NCBI RefSeq assembly: GCF_004791695.1
Contig: NZ_SRSO01000035.1
Coordinates: 1-45,303 of the forward strand
Reading direction: 5' to 3'
Length of the DNA stretch: 45,303 nt
Source: Flavivirga rizhaonensis
GTDB taxonomy: Bacteria; Bacteroidota; Bacteroidia; Flavobacteriales; Flavobacteriaceae
Below the pieces are notes generated by a model, which did no database searches, was not told the origin of the DNA, and worked only from the letters and a program-made list of their open reading frames with translations. Positions 1 to 7,358 of the stretch are shown here, piece after piece. Position 1 is the stretch's first letter; every line of letters starts with the position of its first letter. A program made the translations under genes and the position numbers.

Positions 1-126
1 TGCTATTTTAAACTATAAAAGTATCTCGGTCTTAGGCAAACTGACCTAAAAACAACATTATTCACAAGGCTTTTCATTAAAATCAATCTAAGCTTTTCAA
101 TAAATAAAAAGACTTACGGATTTAAG

Positions 127-230
127 GTTAAAAACTAGTGGCGGGAAAGGTTACCAGCAAGAGTAAGAAAAAAATAAATAAGATAGTTATCTGTTTCTCG
201 CCACCAGTCGCAAACTGGCGGGAGCGGGGG
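127..230. repeat. REP/BIME-like element, copy A (left-truncated)
   Basis: About 104 bp, nearly identical to copies at 1306-1425, 7587-7703 and 9050-9161. It keeps the internal AAAAACTAGTGGCGGG block and the right end CCACCAGT..CAAACTGGCGGGAGCGGGGG, but the left CCCCGCTACCGC terminus is missing. The right end abuts the right arm of a cassette separator whose left arm is absent, so the element or a linked deletion appears to have removed it. REP-like, RAYT-mobilised elements are the best guess; no transposase gene is present in the window. Confidence 0.75.
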
Positions 231-272
231 CTTAAAACACGCAACAAACCATATACAAAACCGTTGTGTGTA
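231..272. repeat. Cassette separator E0, right arm only
   Basis: The run CTTAAAACACGCAAC and the following bases closely match the right arm of the complete separator at 3113-3250. The arm ends in the core GTTGTGTGTA (263-272), which is the exact reverse complement of TACACACAAC at 693-702, the end of the same cassette. The left arm is lost next to REP-like copy A. Confidence 0.75.
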
Positions 273-321
273 ATTTAACGCAACCAAACCCGAATTTGAA
301 CATCTATTAAAAAACGGAATT

Positions 322-687
322 ATGAAAAATTTAAAAATAATCGGATTACTCTTTTTAATCGGAATTTACTCATCTTGTAATAATGACGATGATAATAATT
401 CTCAAGCTTTGAGCGGAATCTATACGGAAATTTCACCTGTAAGTGGACGTTCGCAATTGAATTTCGTTATTGGAAATAAAGTAATTAAATCAGAACCTGG
501 AAATTCAACTGAAGATGTATTCACTTATGAAATAATCGGAAACGTGATTAAGCTAACGCCTACTTGGGACAATACCACAACTCAAGAATTCGAAATTGAA
601 ATTATGAATAACTCAAAATTTGAAATTGAAAACCTTTATCCAAGCGTTGGAGTAAATCCGACCACTTATATGACTTTTGAAAAATAA
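322..687 (+). CDS. Small predicted lipoprotein (cassette 1)
   Basis: A 121-residue protein with a lipoprotein signal: hydrophobic stretch at about residues 5-16 and lipobox YSSC with Cys19, followed by an Asn/Asp-rich linker (NNDDDNN) typical of Flavobacteriaceae surface lipoproteins. The remainder is beta-rich and lipocalin-like in feel (SGIYTE, TPTWDN), but I do not recognise the family. The gene is the only one in its cassette: it starts 59 nt after the left core (GTTGTGTGTA at 263) and stops 5 nt before the matching right core (693-702). It lies in the same orientation as most array genes. No promoter of the TAnnTTTG type is obvious in the leader. Confidence 0.8.
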   Translation: MKNLKIIGLLFLIGIYSSCNNDDDNNSQALSGIYTEISPVSGRSQLNFVIGNKVIKSEPGNSTEDVFTYEIIGNVIKLTPTWDNTTTQEFEIEIMNNSKFEIENLYPSVGVNPTTYMTFEK

Positions 688-692
688 AAAAC

Positions 693-830
693 TACACACA
701 ACAAAGTGTAAAAATAATGCTTAGTTTAGTGCTTAATCAAGAGTCCGTGCACTTTTGTTACATCTGATTTTCCTTCGGAAAATCCTCGCACACAAAACCG
801 CATTATTCTTATACATAAACGTTGTAGAGC
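693..830. repeat. attC-like cassette separator E1 (family I)
   Basis: 138-bp imperfect palindrome. The left core TACACACAAC (693-702) pairs with the start of its own cassette (263-272). The right core GTTGTAGAGC (821-830) pairs with the end of the next cassette (1203-1212). Inside the cores, the left stem GTGTAAAAATAATGC pairs with the right arm GCATTATTCTTATAC with one A.C mismatch and one wobble, separated from the cores by 3 nt on the left and 6 nt on the right. The centre contains the hairpin GATTTTCC-ttc-GGAAAATC. The same family recurs at 3799-3936 and 5841-5978. Confidence 0.85.
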
Positions 831-843
831 ATTAAAAAAAGAA

Positions 844-1191
844 ATGAAGATCTGGAATAAAATATTTTTTGGTTTAGGGATAATCCCTTATTGTTTCATC
901 CTTCCAATTTTGACTTTCTATTTTCATGCAGGAAAAATCCTTGGTCATTTACCAAGCTATAACCAACCAGATCCTAAAACACTTGAAATATATGCTACAT
1001 ACTCTCCTGTCGTCAATTTGACAACATTGACTTGGTTCTATTCATTTGTTATTTGGCTTGTTATATCGATTATTTATCTAATCATTTTTAGAAAAAATAT
1101 TTATTGGAAACCGTTAAAATTGAGTGCCGTAGGACAACTTATAGCTTTAGGAATTGTGTTCTCTGGAATATTGGAATGGTATATTGATTAA
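844..1191 (+). CDS. Small integral membrane protein (cassette 2)
   Basis: 115 residues with three predicted transmembrane segments at roughly 8-30, 58-82 and 93-112 and a polar loop between the first two. No family is recognised and no catalytic motif is visible. The ATG lies 23 nt after the cassette core GTTGTAGAGC (821-830), and the stop is 11 nt before the complementary core GCTCTACAAC (1203-1212), so this gene fills its cassette. The composition is as AT-rich as neighbouring cassette genes. An immunity-like or transport role cannot be inferred. Confidence 0.75.
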   Translation: MKIWNKIFFGLGIIPYCFILPILTFYFHAGKILGHLPSYNQPDPKTLEIYATYSPVVNLTTLTWFYSFVIWLVISIIYLIIFRKNIYWKPLKLSAVGQLIALGIVFSGILEWYID

Positions 1192-1202
1192 AAAATATAA
1201 AC

Positions 1203-1650
1203 GCTCTACAACACTAAATAAAGCCAATGCTTAAGTTCAACCCAAATACGACGGTCTCGTCTTTCAACCAACGTCAAGTCCTGCGGACACTGACGTCTCC
1301 GAAAGCCCCCGCTACCGCTAGTTTAAAAACTAGTGGAGGTAAAGGTTACCAGCAAGAGTAAGAAAAAAATAAATAATATGGTTATTTGTTTCGTGCCACC
1401 AGTTGCAAACTGGCGGGAGCGGGGGTCATTCTGAACACAGTGAAGAATCTCTTAAACAGAACCTTTACAAAAAAATTTACATTTCAATCTCATAACTTCA
1501 AAACATCACAACCTTAATAAAAAGACTTACTAACCATATAATTCTACATTATAAGGTAAGTCTGTCAATAAATTAAATAAACTTCTTATATTTAGACAGG
1601 TACAAGAAAAATAAACGCCATAAAGTGCATTTATATAATTGTTGTATGCC
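1203..1650. repeat. Composite cassette separator E2, split by REP-like copy B
   Basis: Left core GCTCTACAAC (1203-1212) is followed by a left stem AAATAAAGCCAATGC and an inner hairpin (ACGTCA..GTCC-tgc-GGAC..TGACGT, about 1270-1296). REP-like copy B then interrupts at 1306-1425. The right end (about 1560-1650) belongs to a different family, shared with 9266-9371, and ends in the core GTTGTATGCC (1641-1650). Left and right stems do not pair with each other, so the element is chimeric. This stretch (1192-1674) contains no gene. Confidence 0.65.
1306..1425. repeat. REP/BIME-like element, copy B (complete)
   Basis: A 120-bp element with imperfect terminal inverted repeats, CCCCCGCTACCGCTAGTTT on the left against GCGGGAGCGGGGG on the right. 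Each end is also a small palindrome: CTAGTTTaaAAACTAG and CCAGTTgcAAACTGG. This is the most complete of four copies. It lies inside separator E2, followed by half of a second dispersed repeat (TCATTCTGAACACAGTGAAG, from 1426). Confidence 0.8.
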
Positions 1651-1674
1651 ATTTAAAAAACTCACTCGAAATTA

Positions 1675-2508
1675 ATGTGTGAAGTAAAAAGATTTAACGA
1701 TTTCAGAGAATTCTATAGATATAACGAGAGTTTTATAAACTCTGACCCAATGCAAAATATATTTTTGAGAAGGGTTATTGACCAAGTGTTTAAAGGACAA
1801 ATTACTATCTTCAATTTTTTTAATCTATTGGACAAAAATGGAACTCAATTAATAGCCTTAATAGTTGACCAATTCTGTTTGATTTATTCAAATAAATTCA
1901 ATCCTAAAATGAATGAAGTTCTCTCAGAAGAGCTAGAATTTCATCGTTTTAACAGGTATACTTTTGCTGGAAATAAATTAGTTATAGAAAACTTACTTAA
2001 CTCACACAACTCGCCATATACAATTCAAAAACATTTATCAATATATCGGTGTGACAAAGTAAATCCTGAATTCGAGCATAATACAGGAACTTGTAAATTA
2101 GCCGATTTAAAAGATTTTGAAGAATTAGTGCAACTAAGTCTTTATTTCACAGAAGAATATGACGGAAAGAGAGAAGACATTAATGAAATGAAATCTGTTA
2201 TTGCATCTGGAATTTCGGAAGAGAATCTTTACCAATGGAGCGATAATGATAGTATCTGTGCAATTGCTTTGGTTATGTATAGAGAACAATTTGGTTTTCC
2301 AGAGATTGGACATCTTTTCACCAACCCAAAACATCGAAACAAAAATTATGCTTCTTCACTTGTATATAAAATAACTGAAAGGATTTTGAAAGAAAACAAT
2401 TTCTGTATGCTTTACACAAATGGACAAAACAAAGCTTCAAATAGAACTTTTGTTAAAGTAGGATATGTGAAAACTGGAGATTATATTATGTGCTTTAAAG
2501 AAGCATAA
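1675..2508 (+). CDS. GNAT-family N-acetyltransferase (first gene of cassette 3)
   Basis: 277 residues. The C-terminal part (about 140-275) is a GNAT fold: strand EFGFPEIGHLFTNPKHRNKN with the acetyl-CoA loop HRNKNYASSL (a degenerate R/QxxGxG/A motif A) and a typical motif-B end, NKASNRTFVKVGYVKTGDY. The N-terminal 130 residues resemble the substrate-binding half of two-domain GNATs. The substrate is unknown. The start ATG lies 34 nt after the cassette core GTTGTATGCC (1641-1650). The gene shares its cassette with the divergent pair at 2548-2793 and 2892-3107. It is not part of any recognisable pathway here. Confidence 0.85.
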   Translation: MCEVKRFNDFREFYRYNESFINSDPMQNIFLRRVIDQVFKGQITIFNFFNLLDKNGTQLIALIVDQFCLIYSNKFNPKMNEVLSEELEFHRFNRYTFAGNKLVIENLLNSHNSPYTIQKHLSIYRCDKVNPEFEHNTGTCKLADLKDFEELVQLSLYFTEEYDGKREDINEMKSVIASGISEENLYQWSDNDSICAIALVMYREQFGFPEIGHLFTNPKHRNKNYASSLVYKITERILKENNFCMLYTNGQNKASNRTFVKVGYVKTGDYIMCFKEA

Positions 2509-2547
2509 AAATGTATATCATTTCATCAACTCCAATCGCATTTTTAT

Positions 2548-2751
2548 TTAAGATTTTGTCTTTCTTCTAGTCGGATACATCACCTGTTGTTTTTTGAATT
2601 GACCGATTTCTTCTCTTAACGTTTGATTGATGTTATGAATTAAGTCATTTTGGAATTTCATAATTCCTAATAAATCGTGCATAGCGTTTAGATTTTCTAA
2701 TTGCTTATAAACAATCTCTTCTAAATCGGCTTTGGTATATCTTTTGCTCAT
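2548..2751 (-). CDS. Small helical protein divergent from an XRE regulator (cassette 3)
   Basis: The frame is open up to an ATG at 2793 (81 residues), but the internal Met at 2751 (MSKRYTKADLEE, 67 residues) is preferred. It leaves the inverted repeat AAATCTAT..ATAGATTT (2792-2837) in the intergenic space rather than inside the gene. The protein is charged and largely helical, consistent with a short coiled coil (about residues 10-50), ending in a basic tail (PTRRKTKS). No family is recognised. Head-to-head placement with an HTH gene suggests a regulator pair or a toxin-antitoxin-like unit, but nothing in the sequence proves toxicity. Confidence 0.6.
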   Translation of the reverse strand: MSKRYTKADLEEIVYKQLENLNAMHDLLGIMKFQNDLIHNINQTLREEIGQFKKQQVMYPTRRKTKS

Positions 2752-2791
2752 ATCAACATAATTATTAAATATTTCTTTAGAATTTCTAAAC

Positions 2792-2837
2792 AAATCTATT
2801 GATTATCTATCAAAATTCAAAATGAATTTATAGATTT
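2792..2837. promoter_or_regulatory. Candidate operator between divergent genes
   Basis: Inverted repeat AAATCTAT (2792-2799) and ATAGATTT (2830-2837) in the AT-rich gap between the minus-strand small protein and the plus-strand XRE gene. The position suits autoregulation by the XRE protein. This is inference from position and symmetry only. Confidence 0.4.
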
Positions 2838-2891
2838 TCTAAAGTTTTATATAATAAGACTAAATTTATCTTAACAAATTCGAAAGATTAT

Positions 2892-3107
2892 ATGACTTCC
2901 TTAGGACTGTATTTAACTAAGAAATCTGTGAATAGAGCTATGGTTTCCAGACGAACTGGAATCAGTCAAGCTAGATTATCGCAATTGACTTCAAACGAAT
3001 CGACTAAATTGAGAGCTGATGAGTTGTTCTTAATTGCGCTGGCTATTGACATAGACCCAGGAGAAATGTTTAAAGAAATTTTTAAGGATTTAAAATTAGA
3101 ACAATAA
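2892..3107 (+). CDS. XRE-family HTH protein (last gene of cassette 3)
   Basis: 71 residues, essentially only a Cro/C1-type helix-turn-helix. The visible elements are LTKKSVNRAMVSRRTG (helices 1-2), ISQARLSQLTSNEST (recognition helix) and LRADELFLIALAIDIDPGEMF (helices 4-5). Small stand-alone XRE proteins of this size usually act as dimeric repressors or antitoxins. The stop codon is 5 nt before the cassette end core GGCATACAAC (3113-3122), which is complementary to the cassette start at 1641-1650. One cassette therefore carries three genes, one of them reversed. Confidence 0.85.
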   Translation: MTSLGLYLTKKSVNRAMVSRRTGISQARLSQLTSNESTKLRADELFLIALAIDIDPGEMFKEIFKDLKLEQ

Positions 3108-3112
3108 AAAAC

Positions 3113-3250
3113 GGCATACAACAAGGTATAAAATTAATTGCTAGGTGTAGGCTTGCTTACGAAAATCCTCTCGGATTTTCTAGTCGGTTTGTACTTGCTA
3201 AAGTTATTGCTTAAAACACGCAACTAATCTTATACTAGACGTTGTAGGTA
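3113..3250. repeat. attC-like cassette separator E3 (family II)
   Basis: Left core GGCATACAAC (3113-3122) and right core GTTGTAGGTA (3241-3250). The left stem GTATAAAATTAATTGC pairs with the right arm GCAACTAATCTTATAC, with A.C mismatches at stem positions 7 and 12. The internal loop next to the cores is 3 nt (left) and 5 nt (right). The inner hairpin is AAAATCC-tctc-GGATTTT. The sequence is unrelated to families I and III outside the cores, yet the fold is the same. Confidence 0.85.
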
Positions 3251-3262
3251 ATTTGACCAAAA

Positions 3263-3793
3263 ATGAGAATAACAATTTACATTCTGACTTTTCTACTTTT
3301 TGTGAGTTGTAAAACCACTCAAACTAAATCTGAACTTCCGATAAAAAATACAATAACCGAATACTATGAAAGCGGAGAAATTAAAAGTGTTGGAACAATA
3401 GATGACTTTCACAAAGAATTTAATAACTATCGAATTGGATTTTGGAAAGAATTTTACCGAAACGGCAATTTAAAATCTTCTGGAAATTATAAATTGGACA
3501 CTTATACTCAATGCTGTACAGGCGGAATTTGTGACGGATTTTATAGTTATAAATATGGAGAATGGAATTACTATTACGACAATGGTAAGTTAAAAGCCAA
3601 AGGCAAGTACCGAATCGGAAAAAAATACAAAGAAACAAGTTGTGAAGGTGGAGACGAAATAAAATTTGGTTATGTAACTGATAGTTGGAATTTTTATGAC
3701 AACAACGGAAAGGAAATCGAACCAACCGAAAAAGATATTGCTGAAATTGAAAAAAGTAGTTTTATTGATGAATGGGATATGACGAAAAAATAA
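3263..3793 (+). CDS. MORN-variant / YwqK-like repeat lipoprotein (cassette 4)
   Basis: 176 residues with lipoprotein signal (lipobox FVSC, Cys16). The body has three aromatic repeat units of the MORN-variant type: EYYESGEIKSVG, GFWKEFYRNGNLKSSGNYK and GEWNYYYDNGKLKAKGKYR, plus a degenerate fourth (DSWNFYDNNGKEI). Such repeats are common in Bacteroidota proteins often annotated as YwqK-family antitoxin-like; that functional label is weak. A CCTGGICDGF loop between repeats carries two adjacent Cys. The ATG is 22 nt from the cassette core (3241) and the stop is 5 nt from the end core TACCTACAAC (3799-3808). Confidence 0.8.
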   Translation: MRITIYILTFLLFVSCKTTQTKSELPIKNTITEYYESGEIKSVGTIDDFHKEFNNYRIGFWKEFYRNGNLKSSGNYKLDTYTQCCTGGICDGFYSYKYGEWNYYYDNGKLKAKGKYRIGKKYKETSCEGGDEIKFGYVTDSWNFYDNNGKEIEPTEKDIAEIEKSSFIDEWDMTKK

Positions 3794-3798
3794 AAAAC

Positions 3799-3936
3799 TA
3801 CCTACAACAATGTGTAAAAATAATGCTAAATTAGGTGCTTAATCGAAGGGTCGTGCACTTTTGTTACATCTGAGTTTTCCTTCGGAAAATCCTCGCTCAC
3901 AAAACCGCACTATTCTTATACGAGACCGTTAGCAGC
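3799..3936. repeat. attC-like cassette separator E4 (family I)
   Basis: Left core TACCTACAAC (3799-3808, complementary to 3241-3250) and right core GTTAGCAGC (3928-3936, complementary to 4965-4973). The left stem GTGTAAAAATAATGC pairs with the right arm GCACTATTCTTATAC, with A.C mismatches at positions 7 and 12 and a wobble at position 3. The inner hairpin is the same as in E1. Although the body is close to E1, the two cores differ completely, as expected if cores travel with their own cassettes. Confidence 0.85.
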
Positions 3937-3964
3937 AAGCTCGAAAACGACAACATACAGATTA

Positions 3965-4972
3965 ATGAAAGAAACATTCCAAGTAATTAACAGTACACTT
4001 TCTGCAAAAAAAATAAGTGACTTTATTCAGCAGAAGTATAATTTAAGTAAGAAAACGGAATGTAAACTTTTTCGAGCTGCAATGAACCATCTTTACATTG
4101 TTACTGATGGAGAAAAAAAATTTGCTTTCAGAGTTTATACATTTAATTGGAGAACAAAGCGTGAAATAAATGAAGAACTAAAGCTTCTAATTCATCTAAA
4201 TACAAATAGCACATCTGTCTCATTTCCAATAGCTGACAACTCTAGTAATTTGGTACAGGAACTTAATGCACCCGAAGGGAAAAGATTTGGAGTACTCTTT
4301 TCTTACGCCAAAGGTTCAAAGGTTCCAAATTTTTCACAAGAAGCAAGTTTCATTATTGGAAAAGCATTGGCTAAAGTTCATAAATCCACTGAAAACTATA
4401 CATTAAATAGAATTAATTACAATTCTAAAACTTTGCTTACAGAATCTCTTCCCAGAACAAAACAGTTTTTCCAAAAAGATTCAGAAGAAATTACATTTTT
4501 GGAAACACTATCGAATTTTCTTAAAATCAAATTTGAGAATCTAAAAGAGCAAAATATGCGAAATGGAGCTGTACACTTAGATGTATGGTTTGATAATATG
4601 CATATTGACGAAAATAATGAAGTAACTTTTTTTGACTTTGATTTTTGTGGCAATTCTTGGCTATGTCTTGATATTTCTTATTTCTTATTTCAACTTTTTT
4701 CAACCCATCTAAATGAAAATGAATATAAAATTAAAGCAGACAGTTTTATAAAAGGATATGAAACCGAAATAGAAATTACTAAAGAAGAAAGGGAATTATT
4801 ACCATATGCCTGTTTAGCCATTATGGTTTACTATATAAGTATCCAATGTGACCGATTTGATTATTGGACAAACATTTTTTTAAATGAACACCATTTAAAA
4901 AGATTTGTTGGAAATTTAAAACGATGGATTAACTTTAATAATATAGAAATTGAACTAAAAGCCAGCTGCTAA
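3965..4972 (+). CDS. APH/choline-kinase-like phosphotransferase (cassette 5)
   Basis: 335 residues of the aminoglycoside phosphotransferase / homoserine kinase II superfamily. A nucleotide-binding lobe contains KKFAFRVYTF at about 51-60. The Brenner-type catalytic loop HLDVWFDN is at 204-211 (Asp206 as catalytic base, Asn211 for metal), and DFDF at 224-227 supplies the second metal ligand. The substrate (antibiotic, amino alcohol or sugar) cannot be told from sequence. The stop codon TAA (4970-4972) lies inside the cassette end core GCTGCTAAC (4965-4973), so gene and recombination-like site overlap. The start is 37 nt after the core at 3928. Confidence 0.85.
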   Translation: MKETFQVINSTLSAKKISDFIQQKYNLSKKTECKLFRAAMNHLYIVTDGEKKFAFRVYTFNWRTKREINEELKLLIHLNTNSTSVSFPIADNSSNLVQELNAPEGKRFGVLFSYAKGSKVPNFSQEASFIIGKALAKVHKSTENYTLNRINYNSKTLLTESLPRTKQFFQKDSEEITFLETLSNFLKIKFENLKEQNMRNGAVHLDVWFDNMHIDENNEVTFFDFDFCGNSWLCLDISYFLFQLFSTHLNENEYKIKADSFIKGYETEIEITKEERELLPYACLAIMVYYISIQCDRFDYWTNIFLNEHHLKRFVGNLKRWINFNNIEIELKASC

Positions 4973-5165
4973 CAATGGCTATAGTTAATACGGGTTTTGG
5001 TGCTTAACCCGAGGTTAAGTAATTTTAACCAAGTCCGCCAAATCTTTTTGATTTGGCTTTATAAAGAAAAAGATAAAACAAAATAAAAAGTTTTGGCTAA
5101 GTGCTTAATCGGAAATTAATCGCTTTTTAATTCCCGTACTAACCATAGCCCAGACGTTACCCAAC
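4965..5165. repeat. attC-like cassette separator E5 (family III)
   Basis: About 200 bp. The left core GCTGCTAAC (4965-4973) is complementary to 3928-3936, and the right core GTTACCCAAC (5156-5165) to 5841-5850. The stem GGCTATAGTTAATACGGG (left) pairs with CCCGTACTAACCATAGCC (right), with A.C mismatches at positions 7 and 12. The internal loop is 3 nt against 5 nt. The inner hairpin is GCCAAATC-ttttt-GATTTGGC. A second copy of this family is at 7359-7563. Confidence 0.85.
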
Positions 5166-5176
5166 ATTATCAAAAA

Positions 5177-5872
5177 ATGAAAAGAGTAATTTTTATAATA
5201 GTTTCCTTCGTCATCTTCATAACATTTTGTTTGACTTTGGGTTCTCTAGAATTAAAAAAAACTTATACTGATTTTAAAGAAGATATTAGTTTTGAAAAAA
5301 CTCAAAAGTTTAATTTGAATGGCATTTTAAAAATAGATTCCACAGTTGTTAATCCAAAAATTCTTGCCGATAAGACAACCTTGGTCCAATTTTCTTTTAA
5401 TGGATGTACTCCTTGCAGAAAAGCAAAAGACCGCTTTCCTAAACTTCTAAATCAAACAGGTAAAAACTTTCAAATTATTACTATCTCAATTGATAAGTTT
5501 GATTTTTGGAAACCTTTAAACGAAAATAAAAATATAAAAAGGTGGACAAGATTAAACATTGGAAATTCGAATTTGATTAAATCTTTAAAAATTATAGGAT
5601 ACCCGACTTATTTTGTTCTTAATGAAAATGGAGAAATTATATCCCGACCCTCTCATTTTAGCGGTATTAAAGCTATTAGAAACTATTTTAAAATTAAGCC
5701 AAATATCTTAGACTTATTTATTGAACATATAAGAAACTTGCTAGATAGCAATCGCTTATTTAATTATGTTTTTATGTATACATTTCTTTATCTAATTCTA
5801 TTCGGAGTTATAATATTACTAAGGCTTTTAATAAAAAAACGTTGGGTAACAAAGTATAAAAATAATGCTTAA
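5177..5872 (+). CDS. Membrane-anchored thioredoxin-like protein (cassette 6)
   Basis: 231 residues. There is an N-terminal membrane segment (about 3-22), a thioredoxin-like domain (about 45-170) with redox motif CTPC (Cys77, Cys80) and the cis-Pro region IIGYPTYFVLNENGEI, and a second membrane segment near 195-218 followed by a basic tail. It resembles TlpA/AhpC-type thiol-disulfide reductases facing the periplasm; the partner is unknown. The last ten residues (WVTKYKNNA region) are encoded by the left arm of separator E6, so the reading frame runs into the element. The start is 21 nt after the core GTTACCCAAC. Confidence 0.8.
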   Translation: MKRVIFIIVSFVIFITFCLTLGSLELKKTYTDFKEDISFEKTQKFNLNGILKIDSTVVNPKILADKTTLVQFSFNGCTPCRKAKDRFPKLLNQTGKNFQIITISIDKFDFWKPLNENKNIKRWTRLNIGNSNLIKSLKIIGYPTYFVLNENGEIISRPSHFSGIKAIRNYFKIKPNILDLFIEHIRNLLDSNRLFNYVFMYTFLYLILFGVIILLRLLIKKRWVTKYKNNA

Positions 5873-5978
5873 TTTTAATCCTAAATCAAAAGGCTAGTAC
5901 GTATTTGGTCACTCTGATTTTCCTGCGGAAAATCCTCGGGCACAAAACCGCACTATTCTTATACGAATCGTTAGCTGC
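5841..5978. repeat. attC-like cassette separator E6 (family I)
   Basis: Left core GTTGGGTAAC (5841-5850, complementary to 5156-5165) and right core GTTAGCTGC (5970-5978, complementary to 7359-7367). The left stem GTATAAAAATAATGC pairs with the right arm GCACTATTCTTATAC, with A.C mismatches at positions 7 and 12. The inner hairpin is GATTTTCC-tgc-GGAAAATC. The left arm overlaps the 3' end of the upstream gene. Confidence 0.85.
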
Positions 5979-6012
5979 AAGCAAATAATATTTTTGAAAA
6001 CCTTGAGCAAAA

Positions 6013-6576
6013 TTGAAAAAACCTGAAGATATTTTTGAAAAAATCGGAATTGACCAGAGTCAAGCTTCACTTTGGTCAACAGTATTCAAACATAAAATAA
6101 CTCTTAAAAAAGGTGAAATATGGCTTAAGGAAGGAGAAGTATGCCAACATTTAGGAATCATTGTAAAGGGAATGTGTCGTCACGGTTTTACAAATTCTGA
6201 GGGAGACGATATAACCAGATGGGTGTCACTCGAGTCAGATATTATTACCTCCTTGAGTAGTTTTATTAGTGGTGATAGGAGTAATGAAAGTATTCAAGCT
6301 ATTGCAACTTCTGAGATATTGTTCGCAGATAAACATGATTGGTTACTATTCTTTAGTCGATATGAGTCTGTAAGACAATATTGGACAAAGACACTTGAAC
6401 AGTATTTGATTGGATTGGAGGAACGACTTTTCAACCAAATTTCTAAGAAAGCACAAGACAGATATAATTATCTACATAATAAGTATCCAAGATTAATCAG
6501 GGAAGTACCAAATAAGTATATCGCTTCAATTTTAGGTATTAATTCACGCCATCTTAGCAGACTGAGGCTCAAGTAG
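6013..6576 (+). CDS. Crp/Fnr-family transcriptional regulator (cassette 7, first gene)
   Basis: 187 residues: a cyclic-nucleotide-binding-like beta-roll (about 28-115, with LKKGEIWLKEGEVCQHLGIIVKG split over two strands) and a C-terminal winged helix ending in YIASILGINSRHLSRLRLK. The frame opens with TTG at 6013, as no in-frame ATG precedes the conserved N-terminus. The domain order and length match many small Bacteroidota Crp-like regulators that do not necessarily bind cAMP. It precedes an outer-membrane-type gene in the same cassette, separated by 72 nt containing GTTCTtcAGAAC (6609-6620), which could be an operator. It therefore may control its neighbour. Confidence 0.85.
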   Translation: MKKPEDIFEKIGIDQSQASLWSTVFKHKITLKKGEIWLKEGEVCQHLGIIVKGMCRHGFTNSEGDDITRWVSLESDIITSLSSFISGDRSNESIQAIATSEILFADKHDWLLFFSRYESVRQYWTKTLEQYLIGLEERLFNQISKKAQDRYNYLHNKYPRLIREVPNKYIASILGINSRHLSRLRLK

Positions 6577-6648
6577 AAATAGACATTTGTCCTGCATAAA
6601 ATCTATCTGTTCTTCAGAACTTTGCCTTGAATAAAAAATCCAAATATT

Positions 6649-7290
6649 ATGAACTATAATAGAAATACAAGTATTATGCCCTATAGCCGAGTGATATTAG
6701 CACTTTTCATCTCTTTTGTATTCTTGCCAAAGTTAATGTCTGGGCAAAATAATTCAGTTAGCGCATTGGAGAATTCAAGCACTCAAAATAATGATGCTAT
6801 TCAGACCAAGTTTAAGGTTGGTGTTGAAACAAATATTCTACCATTTTTATACAATGGCTATCACGGTTCAATATGGGGAGGTAAAAACGGCTACAGACTG
6901 AGGTTAGTAACAGCAAAAACCGACTACCCGAGTTCCACAGTCCCAGAGGGATTTAGCAAAGTTAACTTAACTTTCTACGAAGTTGAATTTGACGCGTTTT
7001 TTGGGAGACGAAAATCTGAATTCATAGGATTTTGGTTGGCTTCAGGAATCGGCAGAACAACTCATGAAGCTACCACATCAAATGGTATATCGGACAAAAC
7101 AACCACCACAGATATTCATTTTGGTATTGGTTATACCTTTTCTGTTTGGAAGGGATTGACTGTTAATCCATGGGTTGGAGGAGCGTGGCATACAGACTTT
7201 CCAGATGAAATTGTTGTTGGCTCTGAAATTTGGCGACCGAATAGTCTTTCACCAGTGGGAGGATTGAAGATTGGTTACACAATTTTTTAA
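6649..7290 (+). CDS. Predicted outer-membrane beta-barrel protein (cassette 7, second gene)
   Basis: 213 residues with an N-terminal signal (hydrophobic about 13-30, cleavage near SGQ). The mature part has alternating aromatic strands (GYRLRLVTAK, VNLTFYEVEFDAFF, FIGFWLASGIGR, DIHFGIGYTFSVW, LTVNPWVGGAWHTDF) and ends in GLKIGYTIF with a C-terminal Phe, as in small outer-membrane barrels. No specific family is recognised. It follows the Crp-like gene within one cassette, so the two probably travel together. The stop is 68 nt before the end core GCAGCTAAC (7359-7367). Confidence 0.75.
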   Translation: MNYNRNTSIMPYSRVILALFISFVFLPKLMSGQNNSVSALENSSTQNNDAIQTKFKVGVETNILPFLYNGYHGSIWGGKNGYRLRLVTAKTDYPSSTVPEGFSKVNLTFYEVEFDAFFGRRKSEFIGFWLASGIGRTTHEATTSNGISDKTTTTDIHFGIGYTFSVWKGLTVNPWVGGAWHTDFPDEIVVGSEIWRPNSLSPVGGLKIGYTIF

Positions 7291-7358
7291 GTGACCAAAT
7301 TGAATATTCTAGTTAATAATTGATAAATACAGTTTTTAATTAAAAAAGTGAATAGCCA

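Larger units (their letters stand above)
1..321. other. Non-coding left edge: REP-like copy and the right arm of a cassette separator
   Basis: No gene is seen here. Positions 1-126 are AT-rich with nothing recognisable. Positions 127-230 are a REP-like element (listed separately), followed directly by the right arm of a cassette separator (231-272). Positions 273-321 are the leader of the first cassette gene. Confidence 0.6.
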
